30,000 bases of DNA from Botryococcus braunii (taxonomy: Eukaryota; Chlorophyta; Trebouxiophyceae): the NCBI GenBank assembly GCA_002005505.1, contig KV908337.1, positions 1-30,000 of the forward strand, in the 5' to 3' direction. The stretch's first letter is position 1. Every line of letters starts with the position of its first letter. The translations under genes and the position numbers were made by a program. Below the pieces are notes generated by a model. The model worked only from the letters and a program-made list of their open reading frames with translations, made no database searches and was not told where the DNA came from. Below are positions 1 to 8,141 of the stretch, piece after piece.

Positions 1-2
1 CT

Positions 3-491
3 AAGGCGCTTGCTATGCTTGAAAGCGGCATTTCGTGCCCTTGCCGAGTTGAACTTCACCAAGACTGGCCGCGGCCTTGCAGCATTGGCCTTGAGTTGGC
101 CGAGGCGGTAGGTGTCCACAATCTTGGGGATCAGCGATGGGAGATCCCTGTCCCCCCCAAATAACTGCCGGACATCCCCATCCCCCAAGTGCTCCTCGAT
201 CCCATAGACAATAATATTTGTCGCCTTTGAGATGATTTTTTGATGTTCCACGGTTTGTTCCAGTTGGAAAATACGGTCTTGTTGGTGTTCAACTCTGTCA
301 GAGAGCGAAGAGACTCGGCCCTCTAAAATCGCGACTTTTTCAGCAAGTTTATTTTCATTTACTTCAATATCAATCGTACCATCCGAGCCAGCAGGGGAGG
401 TCGGGGCATTGCGCTTCCCTCCCCTTGTTGCATTGGCATCTGATGGCTGCGGCAAAGCCTTTTGTGGAGTACGGAACAGAGACGATATCAT
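3..491 (-). CDS. LINE ORF1-like protein, 5' part (open at window edge)
   Basis: An open frame runs on the minus strand from an ATG at 491-489 to the window edge without a stop (163 codons seen). Residues about 1-45 are a Ser/Pro/Gly-rich tail. Residues about 46-85 form a heptad-like coiled coil (KLAEKVAILEGRVSSLSDRV and on). A compact domain follows that contains NIIVYGIEE, then IVDTYRLGQ, then RPRPVLVKFNSARARNAAF. This order (coiled coil, RRM-like fold with a 'hGI.E' strand, 'D.YRLG' and 'RP.LVKF') is the usual build of L1-clade ORF1 RNA-binding proteins, which coat LINE RNA. The frame is intact over the visible part, in contrast to the neighbouring elements. ORF2 (endonuclease and RT) would lie beyond the left edge. 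It could instead be a domesticated ORF1-like gene. The family call rests on motif recognition only. Confidence 0.7.
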   Translation of the reverse strand, partial: MISSLFRTPQKALPQPSDANATRGGKRNAPTSPAGSDGTIDIEVNENKLAEKVAILEGRVSSLSDRVEHQQDRIFQLEQTVEHQKIISKATNIIVYGIEEHLGDGDVRQLFGGDRDLPSLIPKIVDTYRLGQLKANAARPRPVLVKFNSARARNAAFKHSKRL

Positions 492-520
492 TTGTAGATA
501 AGTGAATCATATCATGACAA

Positions 521-574
521 GGAGATCGATTTTGATGAAGAGATCGATTTTGATGAAGGAGATCGATTTTGATT
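521..574. repeat. Three tandem copies of an 18-19 bp unit
   Basis: The unit GGAGATCGATTTTGATGAA occurs at about 521-539, again without its first G at 540-557, and as a shortened third copy from 558. The array lies just upstream (minus-strand sense) of the LINE ORF1-like start codon and directly after the Gypsy fragment. It is therefore probably part of the LINE 5' UTR or was made at the insertion junction. No function can be read from it. Confidence 0.75.
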
Positions 575-582
575 GATGATTA

Positions 583-1061
583 AGCAAAGCATGAACATGA
601 GCCAATAATTCTGTGTCATAAGGAGCTAGTTTCCTCTCAGGGGGCTGGAGTTTCCTGGACTAAGGCAACGGGCTGCAGTCCCTGTCCTTGGTCATGCTGC
701 AAACCAGCACCCACAGCAAAGCCTGAGGCATCTACATGCACAACAAAAGGTTTATCTAAATCAGGCATTAATAAACAAGGAGGGGTAGAGACGAGATTCT
801 TCAATGCAACAACGGCTTGGATTTGAGGTCCCTCCTAAGTCCAAGGCACATCCTTCTTAAGCAATTCAGTAAGAGGATAAGCAACATCTGCAAAATGATC
901 CATGAAAGTGGCATATTATTGTGTTAAGCCTAAAAAACCTCGCAACTGTGACACATTCAGTGGAGTGGACCAATCTTGGATAGATGCAACCTTCCTTGGA
1001 TCTACCACAATCCCTTGAGGAGTCAAACGGTGTCCCTGATATTCCACTTGCTTAGCAACAA
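583..1061 (-). pseudogene. Ty3/Gypsy pol fragment (end of RT to start of RNase H), decayed
   Basis: The minus-strand translation from 1061 downward shows the typical Ty3/Gypsy run: AKQVEYQGHRLTPQGIVVDP, then RGFLGLT, a DHFADVAYPLTELLKKD stretch, the connection region with LDKPFVVHVDASGFAVGAG (RNase H entry, first catalytic Asp), and after a frameshift SRKLQPPERKLAPYDTELLA. It has two in-frame stops (one where a Tyr of 'GLTxYY' is expected, one after DVPWT) and one frameshift near 650-660, so it is dead. It ends abruptly at 1061 where the Copia LTR begins, and fades at about 583 where the LINE 5' sequence and tandem repeats begin. The fragment is a truncated, doubly interrupted host for later insertions. 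Confidence 0.8.
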
Positions 1062-1311
1062 TGTTGAGTTCTGAACATTATTAGTGAATGCCTTGTGCTT
1101 TAAGTGATCTTCATGTGTGCACTATTAGGATATGGGTCCATTGAGAACATAAGGTACCTTGAGACACGTTAGGGTTTGGACGCTTTTGTTGAGTTATGAA
1201 CATTATTATTGAATGCCTTGTGCTTTAAATGATCTTCAGATGTGCACTATTAGGATATGGGTCCATTGAGAACATAAGGTACCTTAAGACACGTTAGATT
1301 GTGGACGATTT
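1062..1311 (+). repeat. Tandem duplication of the first ~125 bp of the 5' LTR
   Basis: The segments starting at 1062 and 1187 align almost throughout: LTR start, GAATGCCTTGTGCTTTAA, GTGCACTATTAGGATATGGG, and the CATAAGGTACCTT element. The junction at 1181-1190 joins GGACGCTTT to a fresh TGTTGAG. The 3' LTR at 7442 has a single copy. This U3 segment holds the palindromic motif sites, so the 5' LTR carries one extra site. Confidence 0.85.
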
Positions 1312-1391
1312 CGAACATAAGGTACAATCTGATCTAGATTACGCGTTAGTGTGAAAGGACTATTAAAGCTGCGATCACCGCATAGTCGAGC

Positions 1392-1846
1392 AACTGGTTT
1401 GAAAAGATACTGGGCACATAAGGATGCCAGTCTTGTTCATGCAGTTGCATGTGTCTAAAGAGCAGACAGTCGTCGAGGACTGTAGCTGGAGAGGCACGAA
1501 CTTACGACATGTCTGCTTGCTTACAGGTGCGGTGACGCAGGGTGTGTATTGATAATGTGTTCATGTTTGATTGCTTGTTTGTAAGTGAACCATCTCAGTG
1601 TACAATCAAGTCTCCCAAACAGCTAAGGGACGGAGTCTTGATTGAGTACTGCTTTCATCCGTCGGGAGCTTATCCGTGTGTAGATGGTCATTGACAGATC
1701 AACGTGTAACGGAACTGTTTTGGAAAGATACTGGGCACATAAGGATGCCAGTCTTGTTCATGCATTTGCATGTGTCTAAAGAGCAAACACTCGTCGAGGA
1801 CTGTAGCTGGAGAGGCACGAACTTACGACCTGTCTGCTTGCTTACA
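1392..1846 (+). repeat. Internal direct repeat of ~135 bp within the 5' LTR (two copies)
   Basis: Copies at 1392-1526 and 1713-1846 both run from AACTG(G)TTTGAAAAGATACTG, through GGGCACATAAGGATGCCAG and GCATGTGTCTAAAGAGCA, to CTGTCTGCTTGCTTACA or a close variant. They are separated by about 185 bp. The same pair occurs in the 3' LTR (7647-7781 and 7979-8113), so this duplication is part of the family's LTR and predates this insertion. Confidence 0.85.
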
Positions 1847-1875
1847 TGATACGCCACTGCCCATAACCTTTTACA

Positions 1876-1889
1876 GGTTATGGGCCCAC
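1876..1889 (+). promoter_or_regulatory. Primer-binding site matching the anticodon arm of initiator tRNA-Met
   Basis: Right after the 5' LTR lies GGTTATGGGCCCAC. Its reverse complement, GTGGGCCCATAACC, is the anticodon stem-loop sequence (CAT anticodon) of plant-type initiator tRNA-Met. It is not the tRNA 3' end that most LTR elements use. Drosophila copia is known to prime from a cleaved half of initiator tRNA-Met with the near-identical site GGTTATGGGCCCAG. The last base here (C rather than G) fits the plant tRNA stem rather than the animal one. The match stops after 14 nt. Confidence 0.8.
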
Positions 1890-2051
1890 GCCCTTCCAGC
1901 TGAGCCAAGCGCAGACAGGAGTGCATGTCATCATCGGATGCATCTGTACTGGGTTTTCCACGGACTCGCCTGACGGCAAAAAGGAGTAAAAAGGAAAAAC
2001 TGGATATTCACTCAGAAGGCCTACTTACAGAGTCTTCAATATCTTGGGAAG

Positions 2052-2079
2052 TTTTTTTTTTTTTTTTTTTTTTTTTTTT
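2052..2079 (+). repeat. Poly(T) tract, 28 bp, in the Copia leader
   Basis: An uninterrupted run of T lies between the primer-binding site and gag. The stretch 1890-2300 shows no other coding or repeat signal and is the untranslated leader of the element. Confidence 0.9.
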
Positions 2080-2300
2080 GTTTCGTGAAGTGACCTGAGA
2101 TTATCACCCGTCGTCGTTATCGTGAGACCGTCAGTAGGTCCGGGTGGTCAGGCGATTGAATTGCTGAAGAATATTTTGCATATTAACCTACACAAGGTTA
2201 CATGCTAGACCTCGAAAGGTGGAATACTTGAAAGTGCTGTGGTGTACGCCGGAAGGTTATGCTTAAATCAGCTGTGTCAGGCTGAACGCTGTGAGAGGAA

Positions 2301-3287
2301 TTGAAGTGTATGACCAGACCTCAAACTCGTTCTCAAAGCAAAGTTTCTGAAAGTAATCCCAGCATTACAGAGACTATGGCAACACCAGCAGGAGGCAGCA
2401 CAGCCTCCTCAGGAGCTGGACAGTCAGGACAGACCACTGAAGGCACTGCAGCCAGTTCGTATGCATACACAATGAACTCCTCCAATCCCAAGATGTCTAC
2501 GCAGCTGAAGGCTGATCGCACTAATTTCAGGGCCTGGCGTGAAGAGCTGGAGTGCTGCGCAATGCAAAAAGGAGCTATGGGAGCGTTGGAGACAGCCATG
2601 CCTAAGACTGCAGAGAACGCAGCCGTAAAACATTTCATTTTGCAGTCTGTCCCACCCATGTGGCAGAACGAAGTCAATCAGCGGGGGAGCGCTTTTGACT
2701 TCATTCAGTGGATGGCAGACCGCTGCACTGGAGGGAAGGACAGGGAAATAAACGAGAAGTGGATCAAGGGGATCAAACAAGGCATGGTGAAGGGAGAGAC
2801 AGTGCAAGAATGGTGCCACCGAGTCATCAGTATTGCCGCCTCCCTGGAGGCCAATAACCATCAGCTGGGTGACCGCCAGATCTGCAGGTATATGTATAAG
2901 GGGCTACCTGCAGTCTTGCCGAACGACGCTTGGGTAATTACCTCCGCTAAGTCAGACCCCTACAACATGCTGGAGACGATCCTCACTGCCATTGAGAACT
3001 TGGAGTACCAGGACATCCCTTTGGTAGAGTCAGTGCAAGTCACAGCATCAGCTGCAGCAGTTGTGGCAGCAGCAGCAGCAGCCGTAACAGCTCAGGGTGG
3101 AATCCCTGGGCCTCCCCACGGTGCTGGAGCAGCACCAGGAGTGGGAGCTAGAGCACCTGCTGATGGTCAGGCCCCCTATGGCTCTTCTGCTCACAACGCT
3201 GAAGGCAGAGGGCGAGGGTCTGGACGTGGCAGGAGGCCAAAGGAGGAACTGGCGTGTCGCTTCTGCAACATGACGGGATATTTTTAG
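2301..3287 (+). pseudogene. Copia gag with broken zinc knuckle
   Basis: The frame opens after the leader (an upstream ATG at 2301; the next good candidate is the ATG at 2310). Residues about 70-235 form a UBN2-type Copia gag core: KMSTQLKADRTNFRAWREEL near the start, QWMADRCTGGKDREIN in the middle and an alpha-helical end. An Ala-rich and Gly/Pro-rich hinge (about 250-305) and a basic RGRGSGRGRRP patch follow. The nucleocapsid zinc knuckle begins CRFCNMTG, but the expected His codon reads TAT (Tyr) and a TAG stop (3285-3287) falls two codons later, with the last Cys of the knuckle just downstream in the same frame. Gag would therefore end inside its knuckle and be cut off from pol. Gag packages the element RNA into virus-like particles. 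Confidence 0.85.
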
Positions 3288-3914
3288 AGGGAGTGCCTAA
3301 ATCTGAAGAGGCTGCAAACTCTACATGGCACAATGCAAGCTGCAAGTGCGGGCCCAGCTGCGTGGTGGGGCCCTGGAGCTCCTCAGCAACAAGCTAGCTG
3401 GTGGGATGCTGGCCAATCCAGAGGAGGCCCTCCCGTGTCAACCTCACATGCTGCTAGATCTGTGTCCACTATCTTCCCCTTCTTCCCAAGCTGGCATCTC
3501 CCACCACCACCTCCTCCAGGTGCTGGTGAGCCTATGTTCGTTTCGTTGAATGTGCTTACTTTAACGTCTCATGGGGCTTGCAGTACTTCGTGGCTGATAG
3601 ATAGTGGTGCATCGGTGCACCTTGTAATTGATCTGTCGTTACTACACAACCCAGTCATGCATGCCCAACCTCTCCCTCTTCACTTGGCCACTTCTGACGC
3701 CAAAGGAGGGATAGTTGCAATTGGGTCTGTGTGTCTGATCAATGCTCGACAAGAGGTGTTTTGGCTGCATAATGTGCAGTGTGTACCCACTGCACACACT
3801 AATCTGATTTCTGTCACGGGAGCCATTCAGGATGGAGCGTCATTCCTCACTGACAGTGCAGGTGGGTACACGACCATGAAAGGCCCAGCAGGCTGGTCTG
3901 GTCAGATAGCCTGA
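3288..3914 (+). pseudogene. Copia aspartic protease region
   Basis: This continues gag in the same frame after the TAG at 3285. A Gln/Pro/Trp-rich linker leads to the protease signature SWLIDSGASVHLV (around 3590-3628), with D-S-G-A as the active-site motif. A typical Copia protease tail with LHNVQCVPTAHTNLISVTGA follows. The frame ends at TGA 3912-3914. The next recognisable domain is in another frame, so a frameshift separates the protease from integrase. The protease would cleave the gag-pol polyprotein. Confidence 0.8.
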
Positions 3915-3942
3915 GAGCGAGGGCTGTTTTATTTTAGAATGG

Positions 3943-4212
3943 GTGTGTCCCGTCAAGAGCCATCATGCTGCGCAGCCACAGTCCAGTCCTCATGTTGCCT
4001 CGTATCATGCTAGGAAAGGACACGTGTGTATAGATAGACTACTGTGGCATGCAAGGTTGGGTCATCATTGTGTTAAGAATCTGACAAGGTTGGACAACGA
4101 AGATCTGGTAACTGGGATCCATGTGTCCCTTGCTCCATGCTCAGAGTGTCCTCCCCAGTGTGAGTCATGCATACAAGGGAAGCAATCTCGCCCCCCTTTC
4201 CAGCTTCCTTAA
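3943..4212 (+). pseudogene. Copia pre-integrase zinc-binding domain
   Basis: In frame 1 the translation contains LLWHARLGHHCVKNLTRL and then CESCIQGKQSRPPF. This is the H-x(n)-H-x(n)-C-x2-C pre-integrase domain that sits at the N-terminus of Copia integrases. It ends at a TAA (4210-4212). The protease before it and the integrase core after it are in frame 3, so at least two frameshifts flank this piece. Confidence 0.8.
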
Positions 4213-5035
4213 GACCAGCAGAGAGTGTGTAAGATCGAGTGCATGTGGATACTGTGGGGCCCATTTCACCAGCTGCCATCACGGGAGAGCGTTTTTGGGT
4301 TACTGTGGTTGATGAAAAATCCCATCTGATAGCCTCATTGGCATTGAAGTCGAAAGAAGTCATTCCCAAGGCCCTCATTGAGCTCTTTAAGTACTGGCAG
4401 ACATTTCATGTGAAAGTGGTGAAGTGCGTGAGATCTGATAGAGGGACAGAATTTCTGAATCAGCAGTTCAAAGAATTTTGTGCTCAGCAGAGAACTAAAA
4501 TGGAGACCTCAGCTCCATCCACGCCTCAGCAAAATGGACTTGCTGAGCGCATGAATCGGACTCTGAAGGAGCGCACAAGGACCCTATTGGTGCACGCTGC
4601 AACAGAACCTTCCTTGTGGAAGGAGGCACTGGAGTCTGCCACCCTGCTTTACAACGTGGGCCCCACCACAGAGGGGGCCTCTGACCCCGACTGAGATGTT
4701 CTATGGGGTGAAGCCTGGTGTTGCTTCCTTGCGCACATGGGGCTGTGTGGCACATGTTCACATTCCCCTAGGTCAGCGATCTGTATTTGGACCAAAGACC
4801 ATTCCAGGCATGTTCACTGGGTAATGCCCACAGTCTAAGGCCTATAGAGTGTACGTAGGCAATGGTGTATGGAAAGAGAGCACGGACGTTACATTCCTTG
4901 AGCATTTGAGAGGGGGGAGAGAGTGGGTATGTCTAAGGTGCAACCTGGATTCCCTCAATGGCTCTCAGGAGCGTCCTCGCATGGCAGGGGAGGCAATTCC
5001 AACGTCCCTAGCTCATCAACAGCCATTCCCGTGAA
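4213..5035 (+). pseudogene. Copia integrase core and C-terminal region
   Basis: The catalytic core lies in frame 3 at about 4236-4680. The first Asp is in HVDTVGP, the second in RSDRGTEF and the Glu in PQQNGLAERMNRTL, which completes the D-D-E triad. WKEALESATLLYN follows. Near 4680 the frame shifts, and the C-terminal part continues in frame 1 with TEMFYGVKPG and a strand-rich region typical of Copia (GCVAHVHIPLGQRS). A stop lies near 4821, then YVGNGVWKESTDVTFLE. Integrase would insert the cDNA into the genome; this copy is broken at several points. Confidence 0.85.
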
Positions 5036-5781
5036 TTTTTGGGAAGCAGAGGATGACCCAGTGGTGGAGTGCAAGCCCACTGGATCTCCTCCTACCACTG
5101 CTAGCTCTCCAGAGGACCACAGCAGCTGAGGAGCTCAGTCGGACCTGTGGGTGGAGCCCCCAGCAGCCAGGATGGTTCCCTGCCACCTCAGGGACCTCAC
5201 AGCAGTCCTGGTCAGTGCTAGGACATCTTCAAAATTTAGCTCTGGGGAGTGCTGAAGCGCAATCGCAACTGGACAAACTGCAGAAGATGCAGGAGGGGGT
5301 CAGGTTCCAGGGGAAGTCTCAACATAAACTTCCCCCAGGAACCACCCTCACAAGGGATCAGCGTATGAATAGCGCCAGGCTAGGAGGGCTCAGTAGGGGT
5401 CCCCATGCATGACCTGGCTCAGGCCAGGTACTTGTGAGTGAGCCACCCTTGGTAGGTCTCCCTGATTTGCAAGGCATGTTGAGACAGGGGAGGCTATGCT
5501 TGGAGAAGATGTTAGCGAGGAGAGTAGTGGGCTAGAAGTGCCAGCAGCAGGGGAAGCATGTAGCCAATTGAGCTGGGAGCCAATCATGCTTATGGGATGC
5601 AGTCTCATGAAAGTCAGAGTAGTGTACCTAGGTGTGAGTCCAGGAGAGAGAGAGAGCTGCTACTTCCACCTGCATTGAGAAAGGTGAGAGATTGTAATGG
5701 TGGAGCGCATGAGTCTGGCAGTCCAAGAGAGAGAGAGAGAGTGGGAGGGCTCAGGCAGATCTGGCTGTATGCGGATCTCAA

Positions 5782-5805
5782 CATAAGGTACAAAATTTAC
5801 CTTAT
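5782..5805. repeat. Imperfect palindrome, CATAAGGTA / TACCTTAT
   Basis: ATAAGGTA at 5783-5790 and its complement TACCTTAT at 5798-5805 flank a 7-base spacer. The left arm belongs to the same CATAAGGTAC motif found in both LTRs and in the hairpin at 5877-5901. Confidence 0.7.
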
Positions 5806-5876
5806 TCTGGGAACCGGATCAGAGGGATATAAAAGACAACAGTCCCAGGAGTGCTGACAGTACTGTAGTGTCTCAG

Positions 5877-5901
5877 CATAAGGTACAGAATGTACCTTAT
5901 G
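5877..5901. repeat. Perfect hairpin with 11-bp arms around GAA
   Basis: CATAAGGTACA (5877-5887) is followed by GAA and the exact complement TGTACCTTATG (5891-5901). It lies in the degenerate stretch between integrase and RT, and uses the motif seen in the LTR U3 regions at 1148, 1273, 1316, 7528 and 7571. Confidence 0.85.
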
Positions 5902-6782
5902 TCAAGCTGGGAAAGGTTCACGTGCCATCTAACCTGAGGGAAGCCCAATGCTCCCCTCAGTGGGATTTTTGGCAACAAGCAATGAGGGAAGAGATGGATT
6001 CCCTGATACCCATGAGTCTGAATATGTGGACAGGCCACATGGACAGAAAGTTATTCCTGTCCATTGATCTTCTCCACTAAAATGATGCACATGGGAATGT
6101 TACTCGCTTTAAAGCGAGATTGGTTGCCCAGGGTGTAGACAGATCCCTGGGATAGATTGGGGAGGTATTTGCACCCACCAGCAGTATGGGGCAAGGAGGG
6201 CTGTCTGGCAGTGCTGCCACACAGAATCTTGAGATCCACCAAGTGGATATCAAGACGCTTTCTAATGGGGATTGGAGGAGAGTATTGTACCACCCCAGGT
6301 TTGAGAATGGCAACACGAGGTTGTGTAACTAGGAAGGCATTATGGCTAACAAGCCCCAGGGCTGGCACAAGACCTGATGACAAGTGAGGTATGGGTATAG
6401 TGTTGCAAGAGGATGCGGGGTTACATCAGGAGGGCCCCTGATGGAACTTCTTCATTCTGTTATGTGAGACTCTCTTGTTGCCGAGTGATTCAGAGATTGA
6501 GTGGGGAAAGGACTTCTGAAGAAGGACTTTACCATTCATGATTAGGAGAGGTGAATGATTTCCTGGGGTGTCAGGTCCTACGCAATAGAGTCAGGGCACT
6601 ATTTCAATGAGTTGCACTCCCAAGATCGACGCTCTTGTGGAGAAGTTTGGCGTTGCTGATGATGGGCGTGTGGTTGATACCCCCATGTCCAAGGACTTCG
6701 TGGTAGTAGTAGACCCGAATCCTCCACTGGTACGTCACATGGGGCAGGTACCCCTCTGCCTCCTGGCCATCGATATTGTGAG

Positions 6783-7385
6783 TTGGTTGGATCGTTTATA
6801 CATTGCCAATACAACCGGCCAGACATTTCACAGGCCGTTGGAGTGTTGTCAAGGTATAGAATGACACCCACGACTTCACACTGGAATGAGGCCATCCGAG
6901 TGCTGAAGTATTTGAGAGATACCAGAGAATTAGCTCTTACTCTGGGTGGAAAGGGGCCTGAGCTAGAAGGCTATGTTGATGCCGACTATGCTGGGGACCT
7001 GGACCACAGGTATTCCACCACTGGCTATGTTCTGTCAGTCTATGGTAGTGCCGTGGTGTGGGGAAGCAAGAAACAGAGCTCAGTTGCTACCTCAACTGTG
7101 CAAGCCGAGTTTATGGCAGCTGGCCATATTGTGAAGGAAGCCAACTGGCTTAGGGCTTCTTGGAAGAGATAGGGCTGCACCTGGAGGGTCAAGATTTTCT
7201 GTGACAACCAAGGATGCATTTCCAATTTACGAACCCCTTTATTCCAAATTCACAAAGCATATTGCAGTAAGCTTCCACTATGCTAGGGAAGCTATGGCAC
7301 TTGGGCAGTAGATATCCTCTATGTGGAATCTGCTCGCAATGTGGCTGACATTATGACCAAGCCACTTGCTAAGCCCTGTTTGTTG
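6783..7385 (+). pseudogene. Copia RT connection and RNase H
   Basis: A frame from about 6783 shows PDISQAVGVLSRYRMTPTTS and HWNEAIRVLKYLRDT (the conserved Copia connection). RNase H follows with YVDADYAGDLDHRYSTTGYV (first Asp) and STVQAEFMAA (catalytic Glu). A stop at 7170-7172 interrupts it. Beyond that, CDNQGCISNL (next Asp) and ARNVADIMTKPLAK (normal C-terminal block) are recognisable in other frames. RNase H would remove the RNA strand during cDNA synthesis. Confidence 0.85.
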
Positions 7386-7433
7386 GTCATCGTGATTCAC
7401 TAGGTTTGAGAAGATACACATAAAGCATGCAGC

Positions 7434-7441
7434 AAGGGAAG
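7434..7441 (+). promoter_or_regulatory. Polypurine tract of the Copia element
   Basis: AAGGGAAG directly precedes the TG that opens the 3' LTR. This is where plus-strand DNA synthesis would be primed. Confidence 0.75.
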
Positions 7442-8141
7442 TGTTGAGTTCTGAACAGTATTATTGAATGCCTTGTGCTTTAGGTAATCTTCAGGTGTGC
7501 ACTATTAGGATATGGGTCCATTGAGAACATAAGGTACCTTGAGACACGTTAGATTGTGAACGCTTTCGAACATAAGGTACAATCTGATCTAGATTACGCG
7601 TTATTGTGAAAGGACTATTAAAGCTGCAATCACCGCACTGTCGAGCAACTGGTTTGGAAAGATACTGGGCACATAAGGATGCCAGTCTTGTTCACTCAGT
7701 TGCATGTGTCTAAAGAGCAGACAGTCGTCTGGGACTGTAGCTGGAGAGGCACGAACTCACGACCTGTCTGCTTGCTTACAGGTGCGGTGACGCAGAGTGT
7801 GTATTGGTAATGTGTTCATGTTTGATTGCTTGTTTGTAAGTGAACCATCTTAGTGTACAATCAAGTCTCCAAAACAGCTAAGGGACGGAGTCTTGATTGA
7901 GTATAGGAAGGTACTTGCTTTCGGCCGTCAGGAGCTTATCCGTGTATAGATGCTCATTGACAGATCAACGTGTAACGGAACTGGTTTGGAAAGATACTGG
8001 GCACATAAGGATGCCTGTCTTGTTCACTCAGTTGCATGTGTCTAAAGAGCAGACAGTCGTCTGGGACTGTAGCTGGAGAGGCACGAACTCACGACCTGTC
8101 TGCTTGCTTACAGGATACGCCACTGCCCATAACCTTTTACA
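7442..8141 (+). repeat. Copia 3' LTR (700 bp)
   Basis: It begins TGTTGAGTTCTGAACAGT and ends CCCATAACCTTTTACA, aligning with the 5' LTR apart from the 125-bp duplication there, scattered substitutions and a small indel near 7903. U3 holds two CATAAGGTAC sites (7528, 7571). A TATTAAAG (7616-7623) downstream of them is a possible TATA element. The ~135-bp internal direct repeats are at 7647-7781 and 7979-8113. Confidence 0.9.

Larger units (their letters stand above)
1062..1875 (+). repeat. Copia 5' LTR (814 bp, with a duplicated start)
   Basis: It begins TGTTGAGTTCTGAACATT and ends TTTTACA directly before the primer-binding site. The first 125 bp (1062-1186) are repeated in tandem from 1187, where the LTR start reappears with one change (GAGTTATGAAC). 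The 3' LTR has only one copy of this segment, so the duplication arose in the 5' LTR after insertion or by a replication slip. Without it, the LTR would be about 689 bp against 700 bp on the other side. Many point differences separate the LTRs, which points to an old insertion. Confidence 0.9.
5036..6782 (+). pseudogene. Copia reverse transcriptase region, heavily decayed
   Basis: 5036-5860 is a low-complexity Ser/Glu/Pro-rich spacer with many stops. From about 5890, RT pieces appear in shifting frames: SPQWDFWQQAMREEMDSL, then RFKARLVAQG, EVFAPTSSM and LEIHQVDIKT (the region of the first catalytic Asp). A remnant of the GLKQAPRAW block lies near 6345-6370. The segment that should hold the Y-x-D-D active site (about 6460-6490) goes almost directly from a TLL piece to SDSEIEWGKDF, so the motif seems deleted. 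A separate conserved block near 6555-6720 ends in VVDTPMSKDF. Polymerase activity is not possible from this copy. Confidence 0.8.
1062..8141 (+). mobile_element. Ty1/Copia LTR retrotransposon, near full length, defective
   Basis: Two direct repeats (1062-1875 and 7442-8141) start with TGTTGAGTTCTGAACA and end with CCCATAACCTTTTACA. They flank a primer-binding site (1876), a gag-pol region and a polypurine tract (7434-7441). The domain order is gag, zinc knuckle, aspartic protease, pre-integrase zinc domain, integrase, RT, RNase H. Integrase before RT is diagnostic for Copia. The coding region carries many stops and frameshifts and has apparently lost the RT active-site motif, so the copy is not autonomous. 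No 5-bp target-site duplication is visible: AACAA precedes the 5' LTR and CAGAA follows the 3' LTR. The left flank is Gypsy sequence that I do not see resuming on the right, so one flank has probably been rearranged. Confidence 0.92.

Noticed and set aside
1699..1973. Short open frames within the 5' LTR
   Set aside because: They lie in LTR and primer-site sequence, are not conserved in the 3' LTR copy, and have no start context or motif.
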